Shown one piece after another: positions 35,405 through 43,577 of a DNA stretch of 64,000 nt. Origin of the DNA: Streptomyces coffeae (lineage in GTDB: Bacteria; Actinomycetota; Actinomycetes; Streptomycetales; Streptomycetaceae); assembly GCF_016741875.1 (NCBI RefSeq), contig NZ_JAERRF010000027.1, positions 55,495 through 119,494 of the forward strand, written 5' to 3'. The stretch's first letter is position 1; every line of letters begins with the position of its first letter. The notes under the pieces were generated by a model. The model did no database searches and was not told the DNA's origin. It saw only the letters and a list, made by a program, of their open reading frames with translations. Position numbers and translations under genes: made by a program.

Positions 35405-36514
35405 ATGACGCAATACATACAGGATCCAGCATTCTGGGCCCTGATCGCAGGCACGCCTCTCGCTGCAACTGCCATATTCCGCGGGCGAAAGACACAAGCG
35501 AAACTGCGCTCCGAGAAGGCGGAAGCGGAAAACCGCTACACGGACCTTGAGAACCACTACTCCTCGGCGGTCCAGGAGGCGCAGGTCCGCGCGGAAGAGG
35601 CCACCAAGAGCGCGCTGAAGTCGGCCATGCGAACGCTTCAGGGTCTCGCCAACGAACAGCAGCTGGCCATTTCCAAGCTCCAGGACAGGTACGGCGAGCA
35701 CCACATTCTCCAGGATCTGCTGGAGATCGACCACATGAACTCGCAGTTCGGCCGGCGCGCCCAGTCCATCGCCGTCCTCTGCGACGGCTGGCTGGGCCGT
35801 CAGCGGGCCGTCGCCTCGGTCTACGACGTGGTGCGTTCCGCGAAGGGCCGCATCCGCCACTACACGCGCGTCGAGATCCGTTCCCAGAGCAATTTCGCGC
35901 TCACCAGCCGGGCCGTCGAGCCGGTCGCGCTGGCTCTCGCCGAACTGCTGGACAACGCGACCAGTTACTCGGCCCCGGACTCCCCGATCGACATCACCAT
36001 CCGCACCGTTCCCAAGGGCGTCTGCATCATCATCGACGACGCCGGTGTCGGTATGAACGAGGAGGAGAAGAACCGGGCCGATCGGCTGCTGTCGGCACAG
36101 CGTGCAACGGGTGTGACGGGTCTGGGCAATCCGCCGCAGTTCGGCTTCGCGGTGATCGGTGTGCTGGCCGCCCGGTACGGCTTCAACGTCTCCGTCGATT
36201 CGGCCTCTCCCTACGGCGGTGTGCGCGCCGTTGTGCTTCTTCCCGAGGACCTGCTGACCAATATGCCCGAGCCGGAAGAACCGCCGGTGTCCCATACGCC
36301 CACCGCAGCCGCGCCGGAGGATCCCGGTTCCACCGCCGGCGGTCTGCCGAAACGTCGCCGAAAGGGATCGATCTCCATCGTGCCGCGAGAAGAGTCCGGC
36401 AATGCCTCGGTCCGGACCAGTGAGGAAACCGCGTCGATCATGGGCGCCTTCCAGCGCGGTACGCAGTCCGGTCGCTCCGCAAATCCGAACAGGGAAGGGC
36501 ATGATCCTCAGTGA
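35405..36514 (+). CDS. cvnA: Conservon sensor-kinase-like protein CvnA
   Basis: 369 residues. One N-terminal membrane helix (about residues 8-25) is followed by a coiled coil (residues 30-90), a helical dimerisation region (LLEIDHMNSQFGRRAQ) and an ATPase domain with N-box LAELLDNATSY and G-box DDAGVGMNEEE, then GLGNPPQFGFAVIGVLAARYG. The C-terminal 80 residues are Pro/Ser-rich and basic. It lacks the long extracellular sensor seen in many CvnA proteins. AGAGAG precedes ATG 35405. GTGA overlaps cvnB by four bases. In conservons CvnA associates with CvnB-D, in a way compared with receptor-coupled G-protein systems. Confidence 0.9.
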   Translation: MTQYIQDPAFWALIAGTPLAATAIFRGRKTQAKLRSEKAEAENRYTDLENHYSSAVQEAQVRAEEATKSALKSAMRTLQGLANEQQLAISKLQDRYGEHHILQDLLEIDHMNSQFGRRAQSIAVLCDGWLGRQRAVASVYDVVRSAKGRIRHYTRVEIRSQSNFALTSRAVEPVALALAELLDNATSYSAPDSPIDITIRTVPKGVCIIIDDAGVGMNEEEKNRADRLLSAQRATGVTGLGNPPQFGFAVIGVLAARYGFNVSVDSASPYGGVRAVVLLPEDLLTNMPEPEEPPVSHTPTAAAPEDPGSTAGGLPKRRRKGSISIVPREESGNASVRTSEETASIMGAFQRGTQSGRSANPNREGHDPQ

Positions 36515-36912
36515 ACAACGACCTGTCCTGGATGCTTGACAGCGCCCTGGAAGTGCCGGGTGCACGTCATGCGCTCCTGGTGTCCGCCGACGGTCTGCTG
36601 ATGGCCCGCTCTCAGGAGGTCCGGAAGGACGAGGCCGACACCGTGGCCGCCGCCATGAGCGGTATCCAGTCGCTGAGTCGCACCATGGGCGGCTTCTGCG
36701 GTGATCCGCAGATGAACTGGCGTCAGACCCTGGTGGAGTTCGACGGCGGCTGGGTCTTTCTCATCTCCGCCGGTGAGGGCGCATATCTGGCGGTCTCGTC
36801 CGCCCCCGATGTCGACATGGCCGACATCACCTTCCGTATGCAGCAGCTCGTCGGGCAGCTCGGCAAGGTACTGACCACTCCGCCTCGCGAAAACACGAGT
36901 ATCCAGGCATGA
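36511..36912 (+). CDS. cvnB: Conservon roadblock/LC7 protein CvnB
   Basis: 133 residues forming a roadblock/LC7 domain, as in the MglB-like regulators of small GTPases. Features: LSWMLDSALEVPGARHALLVSADGLLMARSQ at the start, DTVAAAMSGIQSLSRTMGG in the middle and GAYLAVSSAPDVDMADITFRMQQLVGQLG at the end. Start GTG 36511 overlaps the cvnA stop, and its TGA overlaps the cvnC ATG, so the genes are translationally coupled. Its partner is the CvnD GTPase. Confidence 0.95.
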   Translation: MNNDLSWMLDSALEVPGARHALLVSADGLLMARSQEVRKDEADTVAAAMSGIQSLSRTMGGFCGDPQMNWRQTLVEFDGGWVFLISAGEGAYLAVSSAPDVDMADITFRMQQLVGQLGKVLTTPPRENTSIQA

Positions 36913-37280
36913 TCGCACCAGATGAGCAGGAGCCCGAGTCGGCCCAGTTAGTACGGCCGTATGTGATAACCAACGGCCGCGGCCGGCTGGACAACGATCA
37001 GTTCAACCTGATCACTCTGGTCACCGCGTCCGACCAGGTCCGCCCGAACCATCTCGATCCGGAGAAGGGTCGCCTGCTGGACCTGTGCGCGGGAGGCTAT
37101 CTCTCGGTCGCCGAGATAGCCGGGCACATGGGACTTCCGATCGGCATCGTCAAGGTTCTGCTGTCCGATCTGTCGGCGGACGGCTATCTCCTGACCCGGG
37201 CCCCGGCACCTCCCGCCCAGCTTGTCGATGTTTCGCTCCTTCAGGAGGTACTGGATGGGCTCCAGGCCCGTTTCGGATGA
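36909..37280 (+). CDS. cvnC: Conservon DUF742 protein CvnC, with a TTA codon
   Basis: 123 residues of the DUF742 family: QLVRPYVITNGRGRLD at the N-terminus, then a winged-helix-like part (LLDLCAGGYLSVAEIAGHMGLPIGIVKVLLSDL) ending in VSLLQEVLDGLQARFG. Codon 14 is TTA (36948-36950), read CAG TTA GTA. I found no other in-frame TTA in the genes of this window. Translation of cvnC, and by coupling of cvnD and cvnE, is therefore likely limited by bldA tRNA. The 3' end overlaps cvnD by 26 bases. Confidence 0.95.
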   Translation: MIAPDEQEPESAQLVRPYVITNGRGRLDNDQFNLITLVTASDQVRPNHLDPEKGRLLDLCAGGYLSVAEIAGHMGLPIGIVKVLLSDLSADGYLLTRAPAPPAQLVDVSLLQEVLDGLQARFG

Positions 37281-37845
37281 TGGCGTCTATCTCGCCGACC
37301 AGGTGCAGATCGCGGCCAAGATCCTCGTCGTGGGGCATTTCGCGGTCGGCAAGACGACCTTCATCGGCACCATGTCCGAGATTCCTCCGCTGCGCACCGA
37401 GGAGCGTATGACGCAGGCGGGTGCCCATGTGGACGACCTCATGGGCACCCGGGGCAAGACGACCACCACTGTGGCCATGGACTTCGGCCGTCTCACACTC
37501 AGCGACCGACTGGTCCTGTATCTCTTCGGAACACCGGGGCAGGAGCGCTTCGTCCAGGTGTGGGAGGACATGACGCGGGGTGCGCTCGGGGCACTGATCC
37601 TGGTCGATCCGGAACGGCTGAAGGAATCGTTTCCCGTGATCGACCTGGTGGAGCAGTACGGGCTGCCCTATGCGATTTCCGTCAACCATTTCGACGGCAC
37701 ACCGGCCCGCCCCGATGACGAACTGCGCGAGGCTCTGGACCTGTTGCCCGAGACCCCCATCGTCACCTGTGACGCACGTGACGAGAAGTCGTCGGCCAAC
37801 GCGCTGATGTCACTTGTCCGTTACCTACAGGAACGTACCCGCTAG
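37255..37845 (+). CDS. cvnD: Conservon GTP-binding protein CvnD
   Basis: 196-residue small Ras-like GTPase. P-loop GHFAVGKTTFIG (about residues 26-37), a switch region with TTTTVAMDFGRLTL, G3-like LFGTPGQERF, and a base-recognition loop VNHFDGTP in place of canonical NKxD. The ATG at 37255 follows AGGAGGT with six bases; the upstream in-frame ATG-like start at 37222 lies inside cvnC and has no site. The cvnD start is inside cvnC. In conservons CvnD is the GTPase switch with CvnB as its partner. Confidence 0.95.
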   Translation: MGSRPVSDDGVYLADQVQIAAKILVVGHFAVGKTTFIGTMSEIPPLRTEERMTQAGAHVDDLMGTRGKTTTTVAMDFGRLTLSDRLVLYLFGTPGQERFVQVWEDMTRGALGALILVDPERLKESFPVIDLVEQYGLPYAISVNHFDGTPARPDDELREALDLLPETPIVTCDARDEKSSANALMSLVRYLQERTR

Positions 37846-37853
37846 GAGCAAGT

Positions 37854-39206
37854 ATGGACACTCAATCGGACTTCACGGCGCCGCCCCCCGGCTGCCCCGC
37901 TCACCACACCGGGGAGCGGGTTCCGCTGTACGGGCCGGAGTTCGCGGCCGATCCGGGTGCCTTCTACGCGCATCTGCGCACGTACGGGCCGATCGCGCCG
38001 GTGGAGCTGTCCCCCGGCGTGAACGCCATGCTCGTCACCGACTACTCGGCGGCACTTCAGCTGCTCCAGAACCCCGACACCTTCCGGAAGGACGCGCGTC
38101 GCTGGCGCGAGTTCAACGAGGGCAGGGTCAGCCGGGACAACCCGGTGGTGCCGCTGCTGGAGTACCGGCCGAACTGCATGTTCAGCGATGGCGCGGAGCA
38201 TTTGCGGCTGCGCCAGGCGGTGACCGACAGCCTGGCCCGGGTGGATTCGCACCGGCTGAGCCGGCATGTCGACCGCGTCGCCACCTATCTGATCGACCAG
38301 TTCATATCCCGCGGCTCGGTCGATCTGCTCAACGACTACGCCAAGCTGCTGCCGCTCTTCGTCTTCAATGAGCTTTTCGGCTGCCCGGCGGAAATCGGTG
38401 ACCGAGTCATCTTCGGCATCTCCGGAATATTCGACGGAATCAACGCCGAGAAGGCGAACGAAGTACTGACGCAGAGCGTTGGCGAACTGGTCGCGCTCAA
38501 GCGCAGCAAGCCCGGGGAGGATGTCACCTCCTGGCTTATGCAGCACCATGCCCAGCTGACCGATGAAGAGCTGGCGCATCAGCTCGTGCTGCTGCTGGGC
38601 GCCGGTGCCGAACCGCAGCGGAACCTCATCGCCAACGCACTGCTGCTGTTGCTCGCGGACGAGCGTTACGCGGGTGGCGGCATGCTCGTCGAGGACGCTA
38701 TGGACGAGGTGCTGTGGAACAGCCCTCCCATGTCCAATTACGCTCCGCACTATCCGGTGTCGGACGTGGACTTCGCCGGAACCCGACTGCATGCGGGCGA
38801 CCTCGTCCTGGTCAGCCTCGCGGCCGCGAATACCGATCCGAGCCTCTCCGCCTCTCGCCAGGTGCTCAGCAAGCGCGCTCATCTGGCCTGGAGCGCCGGA
38901 CCGCATGCCTGCCCGGCCAAGGATCCCGCTCAGCTCATCGGCCTGGTGGCCATCGAGAAACTCCTCAACCGGCTGCCCGATATCGAATTGGCGGTGCCCG
39001 AGTCGAGCCTGACGTGGCGCCCCGGGCCCTTCAATCGTGGGCTGTCCACGCTGCCTGCCCGTTTCACCCCCGTAGCGGCCAATAAGCAGCCCTCCATGCC
39101 TTCTGTGCATGAAAGCTCTGCGGCGAACGATTCTCACGGCCAACAGCGGAACAAGCCCGAAAAAGCAGGCTTGTGGAGCTCCTTCCTGGCCTGGTGGCGT
39201 GTATGA
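37854..39206 (+). CDS. cvnE: Conservon cytochrome P450 CvnE (CYP157-like), without ExxR
   Basis: 450 residues, starting 9 bases after the cvnD stop with TAGGAG upstream. The P450 fold is clear (RLRQAVTDSL, SWLMQHHAQLTDEEL, CPAEIGDRV) but key motifs are unusual: the K-helix ExxR reads EVLW (residues 285-288), as known for the CYP157 family; the I-helix has GAGAEPQRN with no conserved Thr; and the haem loop is WSAGPHACPAKD, with Trp for Phe, Ser for the first Gly and Ala two residues after the Cys ligand (Cys353). The C-terminal 45 residues add a Ser/Asn/Gln-rich tail ending in WSSFLAWWRV. It may be a weak monooxygenase or a sensory haem protein. Confidence 0.9.
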   Translation: MDTQSDFTAPPPGCPAHHTGERVPLYGPEFAADPGAFYAHLRTYGPIAPVELSPGVNAMLVTDYSAALQLLQNPDTFRKDARRWREFNEGRVSRDNPVVPLLEYRPNCMFSDGAEHLRLRQAVTDSLARVDSHRLSRHVDRVATYLIDQFISRGSVDLLNDYAKLLPLFVFNELFGCPAEIGDRVIFGISGIFDGINAEKANEVLTQSVGELVALKRSKPGEDVTSWLMQHHAQLTDEELAHQLVLLLGAGAEPQRNLIANALLLLLADERYAGGGMLVEDAMDEVLWNSPPMSNYAPHYPVSDVDFAGTRLHAGDLVLVSLAAANTDPSLSASRQVLSKRAHLAWSAGPHACPAKDPAQLIGLVAIEKLLNRLPDIELAVPESSLTWRPGPFNRGLSTLPARFTPVAANKQPSMPSVHESSAANDSHGQQRNKPEKAGLWSSFLAWWRV

Positions 39207-39499
39207 CCTTTGCCACAGACTGGCGCTGTTTTCCCACTGCATGAATGCTCAATCGGCCGGGTATGCCATGACGCGAAATTCATGTTGGCCGAAATCCAAT
39301 AAGGAGCTGTCGTGGGGCCTGTCGCCGTCGGCAACACCGCCGATCGACGTCGTGCAGTGGTTTCACTCATATCCTGGCCGGGCGTACTGACTAATCGAAC
39401 TCCTATTCCATCCATATCGCACTCCATACCGGGAGGGGCGCCGCCCGGTACGAACGCCAGTGCGATAGGGATCGTCGCGGCACACACCTTCCCCGCATC
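39207..39499. promoter_or_regulatory. Gap between cvnE and the prenyltransferase
   Basis: About 290 bases, more A/T-rich than the surrounding genome (for example 39240-39310 and 39410-39470). No gene is supported; frames on either strand are short or shadow neighbouring genes. The length suggests a separate promoter for the prenyltransferase-tryptophanase pair rather than simple read-through from the conservon. No clear hairpin is seen. Confidence 0.35.
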
Positions 39500-40657
39500 A
39501 TGAGCGCCGGACTTTCCGGATTCCATCCGGACGGCCATGCGGAATCGCGGGCGCACACCGGACTGCTCGGCGACCTCGCCGCCGAGCAACTCCTCCGGCT
39601 GTGCGAAGTGGTGGAGCTGAGCCCCACGGACGCGACGGCCTACGCGCAACTGCTGACCGACGCTCTCGGGCCGGTGGCCGGACGGCCGTTGGCGCTTCCG
39701 CCGCCCGCCCGGAGCTTCCTGTCCGACGACCACACCCCGGTCGAGTTCTCGCTCGCCTTCCTGCCCGGTGCCACCCCGGGGCTGAGGGTGCTGCTGGAGC
39801 CGGGGTCCGGAAGCGACGACCTCGTGGAGAACGGCCGGATCGGCCTCGGCTCCATCCGGGCGATGGCGGACCGCTGGGGTTTCGCCACCGATCAACTCGA
39901 CCGCCTCGAGGACCTGTTCTTCCCCGCTTCGCCCGAAGGGCCGCTGGCCCTGTGGTGCGCGCTGGAGCTGCCTCCCGGCGGCGTTCCCCGCGTCAAGGTG
40001 TATCTCAACCCGGCCGCCAACGGCCGGGACCGGACCGCCGAGACCGTACGCGAAGCGCTGGGCAGGCTCGGCCACCGTCAGGCGTTCTACGCCCTGCCAC
40101 CGGCCGACGCCTATCCGTTCCTCGCCCTGGACCTCGGGGACTGGGACACACCGCGGGCGAAGCTCTACCTCACCCACCACGGACTGTCCGCCACCGAGGG
40201 CGGTGTCCTCCCCCGGATCACACCCCATCCGGGTCAGGAGCGGATCGAAGGGTTCTTCCGCACCGTCGGGGGCTTCCCCGCGGGCGGCGGGGGACGGCTG
40301 AGCGGACGCCCCGCCCTCTCCTGCCATTCCTTCACGGAGACGGCGACCGGCCTGCCCAGCGGCTTCACCCTCCACGTCCCCGTCCGCGACTACGTCCGGC
40401 ACGACGGACAGGCGCGAGAACGGGCGGTGGCCGTGCTGAAACGTCACGGCATCGACAGCACCTGGCTGGACCGGGCGCTGGCCGCCGTGACCTCGCGCCG
40501 ACTGGAGGACGGTGTGGGCCTGATCGCCTATGTGGCGCTGGTCCACGAGCGGCACCGGCCACCGCGGGTGACCGTTTACGTCTCCTCGGAGGCGTACGAG
40601 GTACGGCCGCCCCTCGAGGCGCTTCCGTCCCACGAGCGTGCCGCCGCGGCGCTGTGA
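39500..40657 (+). CDS. DMATS-type aromatic prenyltransferase (ABBA fold)
   Basis: 385-residue protein of the dimethylallyltryptophan synthase family: PT-barrel repeats with alternating beta-hairpins such as PVEFSLAFLPGATPGLRVLLEP, RVKVYLNPAANGRD, RAKLYLTHHGLS and PRVTVYVSSEAYEV, giving the conserved Lys/Arg-Tyr residues that bind the diphosphate. Bacterial relatives (IptA, SCO7467, 6-DMATS) prenylate L-tryptophan at the indole ring. Its partner is the tryptophanase 27 bases downstream, as in the known 6-dimethylallylindole pathway. No strong ribosome-binding site precedes ATG 39500, so the start is tentative. Confidence 0.88.
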   Translation: MSAGLSGFHPDGHAESRAHTGLLGDLAAEQLLRLCEVVELSPTDATAYAQLLTDALGPVAGRPLALPPPARSFLSDDHTPVEFSLAFLPGATPGLRVLLEPGSGSDDLVENGRIGLGSIRAMADRWGFATDQLDRLEDLFFPASPEGPLALWCALELPPGGVPRVKVYLNPAANGRDRTAETVREALGRLGHRQAFYALPPADAYPFLALDLGDWDTPRAKLYLTHHGLSATEGGVLPRITPHPGQERIEGFFRTVGGFPAGGGGRLSGRPALSCHSFTETATGLPSGFTLHVPVRDYVRHDGQARERAVAVLKRHGIDSTWLDRALAAVTSRRLEDGVGLIAYVALVHERHRPPRVTVYVSSEAYEVRPPLEALPSHERAAAAL

Positions 40658-40684
40658 CACACCACCAGCACACTGAGCAAGAGA

Positions 40685-42079
40685 ATGACAGGAGCAGCGA
40701 TCAGCGTGGAACCGTACCGGATCAAGGTCGTCGAACCCATACCCGTGACGACGCGGGAACAGCGCGAAGAAGCGCTGAAGCGCGTCAACTACAACCTCTT
40801 CGACCTGCGCGCCGAAGAAGTGACCATCGACCTCCTCACCGACTCGGGCACCGGTGCGCTGTCGGCCGCTCAGCTCGCCGCGGGCATGGCCGGAGATGAG
40901 TCCTACTCGGGCTCCCGCTCCTTCTACCGGTTCCACGAGACCGTGACCGAACTGACCGGCTACGCCCATGTCCTGCCCACCCATCAGGGCCGCGCGGCCG
41001 AGCGCGTGCTCTTCTCGTCACTGCTGAAGCCGGGCTCCATCGTCCTGGCCAACACGCACTTCGACACCACGCGCGCGAACGTGGAGCTCAACAACTGCGA
41101 GGCCCGGGACCTGCCGTGCCCCGAGGCCAAGAACCTGGACAGCGTGGAGCCGTTCAAGGGGAACATCGACCTGAACGAGCTCCACCGCCAATTGACCGGG
41201 CCGGACGCCGACCGGATCTCCGTGGTGGTCATGACCATCACCAACAACGGCGGCGGCGGTCAGCCCGTCTCCATGGGCAACCTCAAGCAGACCGCGGCCC
41301 TCTGCCGCCAGTACGGCGTACCGCTGTTCCTGGACGCCGCCCGGTTCGCCGAGAACGCCTGGCTGGTGACCCGTCACGAGGAGGGCTACCGCGACCGCAC
41401 CCCCCGCCAGGTCGCTGAAGAAGCGTTCCGCCTGGCGGACGGCTGCATGATGAGCGCCAAGAAGGACGGCATCGTCCACATCGGTGGCTTCATCGGGATG
41501 AACGACCCCGAGCTCGCCCAGCGGTGCGAACTGCTCCTCATCGCCACCGAAGGGTTCGCGACCTACGGTGGTCTGGCCGGACGCGACCTCGACATGATGG
41601 CCCAGGGGCTGTCCGAGGTGACCGAGCCCGCCTACCTCGCGGAACGCGCCGACATCGCCGCCCACCTCGCGCACCGGGTCCGCTCCGCGGGGGTCGACAT
41701 CGTCGAGCCGCCGGGCCTCCACGCGCTCTACCTCAACGCCGGGCGGCTGCTGCCGCACCTTCCGCCCCACCACTACCCCGGTCACGCCCTCGCCTGCCGG
41801 ATGTACCTGGAGGGCGGTATCCGCTCGGCCGAGCTGGGCTCCCTCTACCTCGGTGAGGAGGACGAAGACGGCAACCCCATCAAGAGCGCGCCGTACGAAC
41901 TGGTCAGGCTCGCCCTGCCGCGCCGGGTCTACACCCGCAGCCACTACGACCACATCGGCGAAACCCTGGCGAAGATCGCCAAGCAGGCCGATACGGTGCA
42001 CGGCTTCCGTATTACGGACCAGTCGCCGATTCTGCGCCACTTCCGGGCCACCCTCGAACCGGTGCCCGCGGCAGGCTGA
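40685..42079 (+). CDS. tnaA: Tryptophanase
   Basis: 464-residue PLP-dependent beta-eliminating lyase (tryptophanase/tyrosine phenol-lyase group) that splits tryptophan, or here probably prenyl-tryptophan, to indole, pyruvate and ammonia. Motifs: SYSGSRSFYRFHE, THQGRAAE, TITNNGGGGQP, LDAARFAENA and MMSAKKDG, where K260 should hold PLP; GLAGRDLDMMA and the final HFRATLEP follow. It begins 27 bases after the prenyltransferase gene. GTG 40706 with AGGAG upstream is an alternative start. The context parallels the IptA-IptB pair that yields 6-dimethylallylindole-3-carbaldehyde. Confidence 0.93.
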   Translation: MTGAAISVEPYRIKVVEPIPVTTREQREEALKRVNYNLFDLRAEEVTIDLLTDSGTGALSAAQLAAGMAGDESYSGSRSFYRFHETVTELTGYAHVLPTHQGRAAERVLFSSLLKPGSIVLANTHFDTTRANVELNNCEARDLPCPEAKNLDSVEPFKGNIDLNELHRQLTGPDADRISVVVMTITNNGGGGQPVSMGNLKQTAALCRQYGVPLFLDAARFAENAWLVTRHEEGYRDRTPRQVAEEAFRLADGCMMSAKKDGIVHIGGFIGMNDPELAQRCELLLIATEGFATYGGLAGRDLDMMAQGLSEVTEPAYLAERADIAAHLAHRVRSAGVDIVEPPGLHALYLNAGRLLPHLPPHHYPGHALACRMYLEGGIRSAELGSLYLGEEDEDGNPIKSAPYELVRLALPRRVYTRSHYDHIGETLAKIAKQADTVHGFRITDQSPILRHFRATLEPVPAAG

Positions 42080-42104
42080 CGGCACAGCCCGGCGCGGCGC
42101 ACGA

Positions 42105-42134
42105 GCCCGGCCCCGGTGGATTCCGGTGCCGGGC
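42105..42134. terminator. Terminator after tryptophanase
   Basis: GCCCGGCCCCGG (42105-42116) pairs with CCGGTGCCGGGC (42123-42134) with one C/T mismatch and a six-base loop. It lies between the stops of tryptophanase and the converging DUF6479 gene and marks the right edge of the accessory cluster. Confidence 0.65.
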
Positions 42135-42154
42135 CCGTACCGTTCGGATCCGGT

Positions 42155-42511
42155 TCAGCCGGCGTCACGCGTGCCGGATCCGCCCAGTTGGTGCGGGCGT
42201 CGGCGGGCGCCGTCCCTGGGCAGTGGGTCGGGCTCACGGCGCTCGCTGACATAGCCGGCCCGGCCGCCGTCGTGTTGGTGCCCCGGGCCGTGGCCCGACT
42301 CCCGTGCCGCGCGGTCGGTTTCACCGGGCTCCTGCCAGGCGCCGGAGCGGGGCTGCGGACGGCGGGGCGCCATCGGCTCCCGGGCGCGGATCCGGATCCC
42401 CCACCAGACGGCCGCGACACACAGCAGGACGATCACCAGGCCGACGGCCAGCGGCACCGTCCCGATCAACAGGTCCCGTTCGGCGGCGCGTTCCATGGCG
42501 TAGGCGGACAT
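42155..42511 (-). CDS. DUF6479 small membrane protein
   Basis: 118 residues. One membrane helix (IGTVPLAVGLVIVLLCVAAVWWGIRI, about residues 16-41) is followed by a Pro/Arg-rich tail and the conserved end REPDPLPRDGARRRPHQLGGSGTRDAG, which is how I recognise DUF6479, a small Streptomyces family. GGAGGG about 12 bases upstream supports ATG 42511. Function unknown. Its stop faces tryptophanase, and mazG lies upstream on the same strand. Confidence 0.75.
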   Translation of the reverse strand: MSAYAMERAAERDLLIGTVPLAVGLVIVLLCVAAVWWGIRIRAREPMAPRRPQPRSGAWQEPGETDRAARESGHGPGHQHDGGRAGYVSERREPDPLPRDGARRRPHQLGGSGTRDAG

Positions 42512-42561
42512 GTCGCCCGAGTACCCTCCGGCACCCGTCTCACGCCCGCCGCACGCCCGCC

Positions 42562-43563
42562 TCAGCGCGCCGCGGAGTCCTCCGCGGCGCGTATCGCGTC
42601 CCGGTAGGCGCGGGCCGCGGCCCGCAGGGCGGTCTCCGGCTCGATGCCCTGCTCTTCCGCACGCACCGCCAGCGCCAGCAGTTCGTAGCCGATGCCCTCG
42701 CCCTCCGGGAGCCGGACATCGAGCCCGGCAGTCCGGGCACGGGAGGCCAGTTTGGCGGTGAGCGCCAGGGCGGGCTGACCGAGCGGAACCCCTTCGGTGA
42801 CCGAAGTGCGCTGCTTCTCGGCCGCCTTGGTGCGCAGCCAGTGCGCCTTGACGTCCTCGGGGGTCTCGGCGGCCTCCTCGCCGAACACATGCGGATGGCG
42901 GTGGATCAGCTTGTCCACGATGCCGCCCGCCACATCGTCGATCGAGAACGGCGCCTCCGGGTCGTCCTCGGCGATCCGGGCGTGGAAGACGACCTGGAGC
43001 AGCACATCGCCGAGTTCCTCGCGCAGCGCCTCGCGGTCGCCGTCCTCGATGGCCTCGACGAGTTCGTACGCCTCCTCGATGCCGTACTTCACCAGCTCCG
43101 CGTTGGTGCGGGTGCCGCTCCACGGGCATTCGGCCCGGATCCGGTCCATGATCTGCACCAGGTCGAGCAGCCGCGCGCCCGGGAGGTCGTAGGAGCCGGG
43201 CAGCAGCTCAAGGTCGGGCATGGACTCGCGGCCGGAACCGGCCAGCCGGGCCAGCCCGTCGGTCAGCTCGGACTCCCCCTCCGCCGAGGTGATCACCACA
43301 ACGCTCCGGCCGCCGCCGGTCCGGCAGTGGTCGACCAGCTCCCGCGCGGTCGGCACCGCCCGCTCCACCGTGATCCCCGCCTCCCGCAGATAGGGCAGCT
43401 GTGGATGGCCGGGGTCGCCGCACAGCACCCGGTCCGCCTCGCGCAGCGCCTGCCACGCGGGCCAGGACAGCAGTCCCGGCGCCACCCGGTGGCTGGTGGT
43501 GAGAAGGACGATACGGCCGGTGGCGGCGGCGTCGGCCGGGGTGGCGGAGTCTGGTGCGGTCAC
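42562..43563 (-). CDS. mazG: Nucleoside triphosphate pyrophosphohydrolase MazG
   Basis: 333 residues: an N-terminal tetrapyrrole-methylase-like domain (RIVLLTTSHRVAPGL to GLARLA, about residues 15-110, with degenerate SAM motifs) and a MazG domain (ECPWSGTRTNAELVKYGIEEAYELVEAI, EELGDVLLQVVFHARIAE), which coordinates Mg2+ through the EExxE and ExxD acidic residues. It cleaves NTPs and perhaps ppGpp precursors for housekeeping. GTG 43563 is chosen; the in-frame extension to 43659 has no family features. It overlaps none of its neighbours, with 14 bases to the SurA-like gene. Confidence 0.92.
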   Translation of the reverse strand: MTAPDSATPADAAATGRIVLLTTSHRVAPGLLSWPAWQALREADRVLCGDPGHPQLPYLREAGITVERAVPTARELVDHCRTGGGRSVVVITSAEGESELTDGLARLAGSGRESMPDLELLPGSYDLPGARLLDLVQIMDRIRAECPWSGTRTNAELVKYGIEEAYELVEAIEDGDREALREELGDVLLQVVFHARIAEDDPEAPFSIDDVAGGIVDKLIHRHPHVFGEEAAETPEDVKAHWLRTKAAEKQRTSVTEGVPLGQPALALTAKLASRARTAGLDVRLPEGEGIGYELLALAVRAEEQGIEPETALRAAARAYRDAIRAAEDSAAR

Positions 43564-43577
43564 CCTTGCAACGTAAC

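Noticed and set aside
39134..40984. A 616-residue minus-strand frame opposite the prenyltransferase
   Set aside because: No motifs and biased composition; the plus-strand prenyltransferase shows clear PT-barrel strands.
35405..42079. Insertion of the accessory region by a recognisable transposon or integrase
   Set aside because: I found no transposase, integrase, tRNA-end attachment duplication or flanking direct repeat in the window; the region may be old or species-specific instead.
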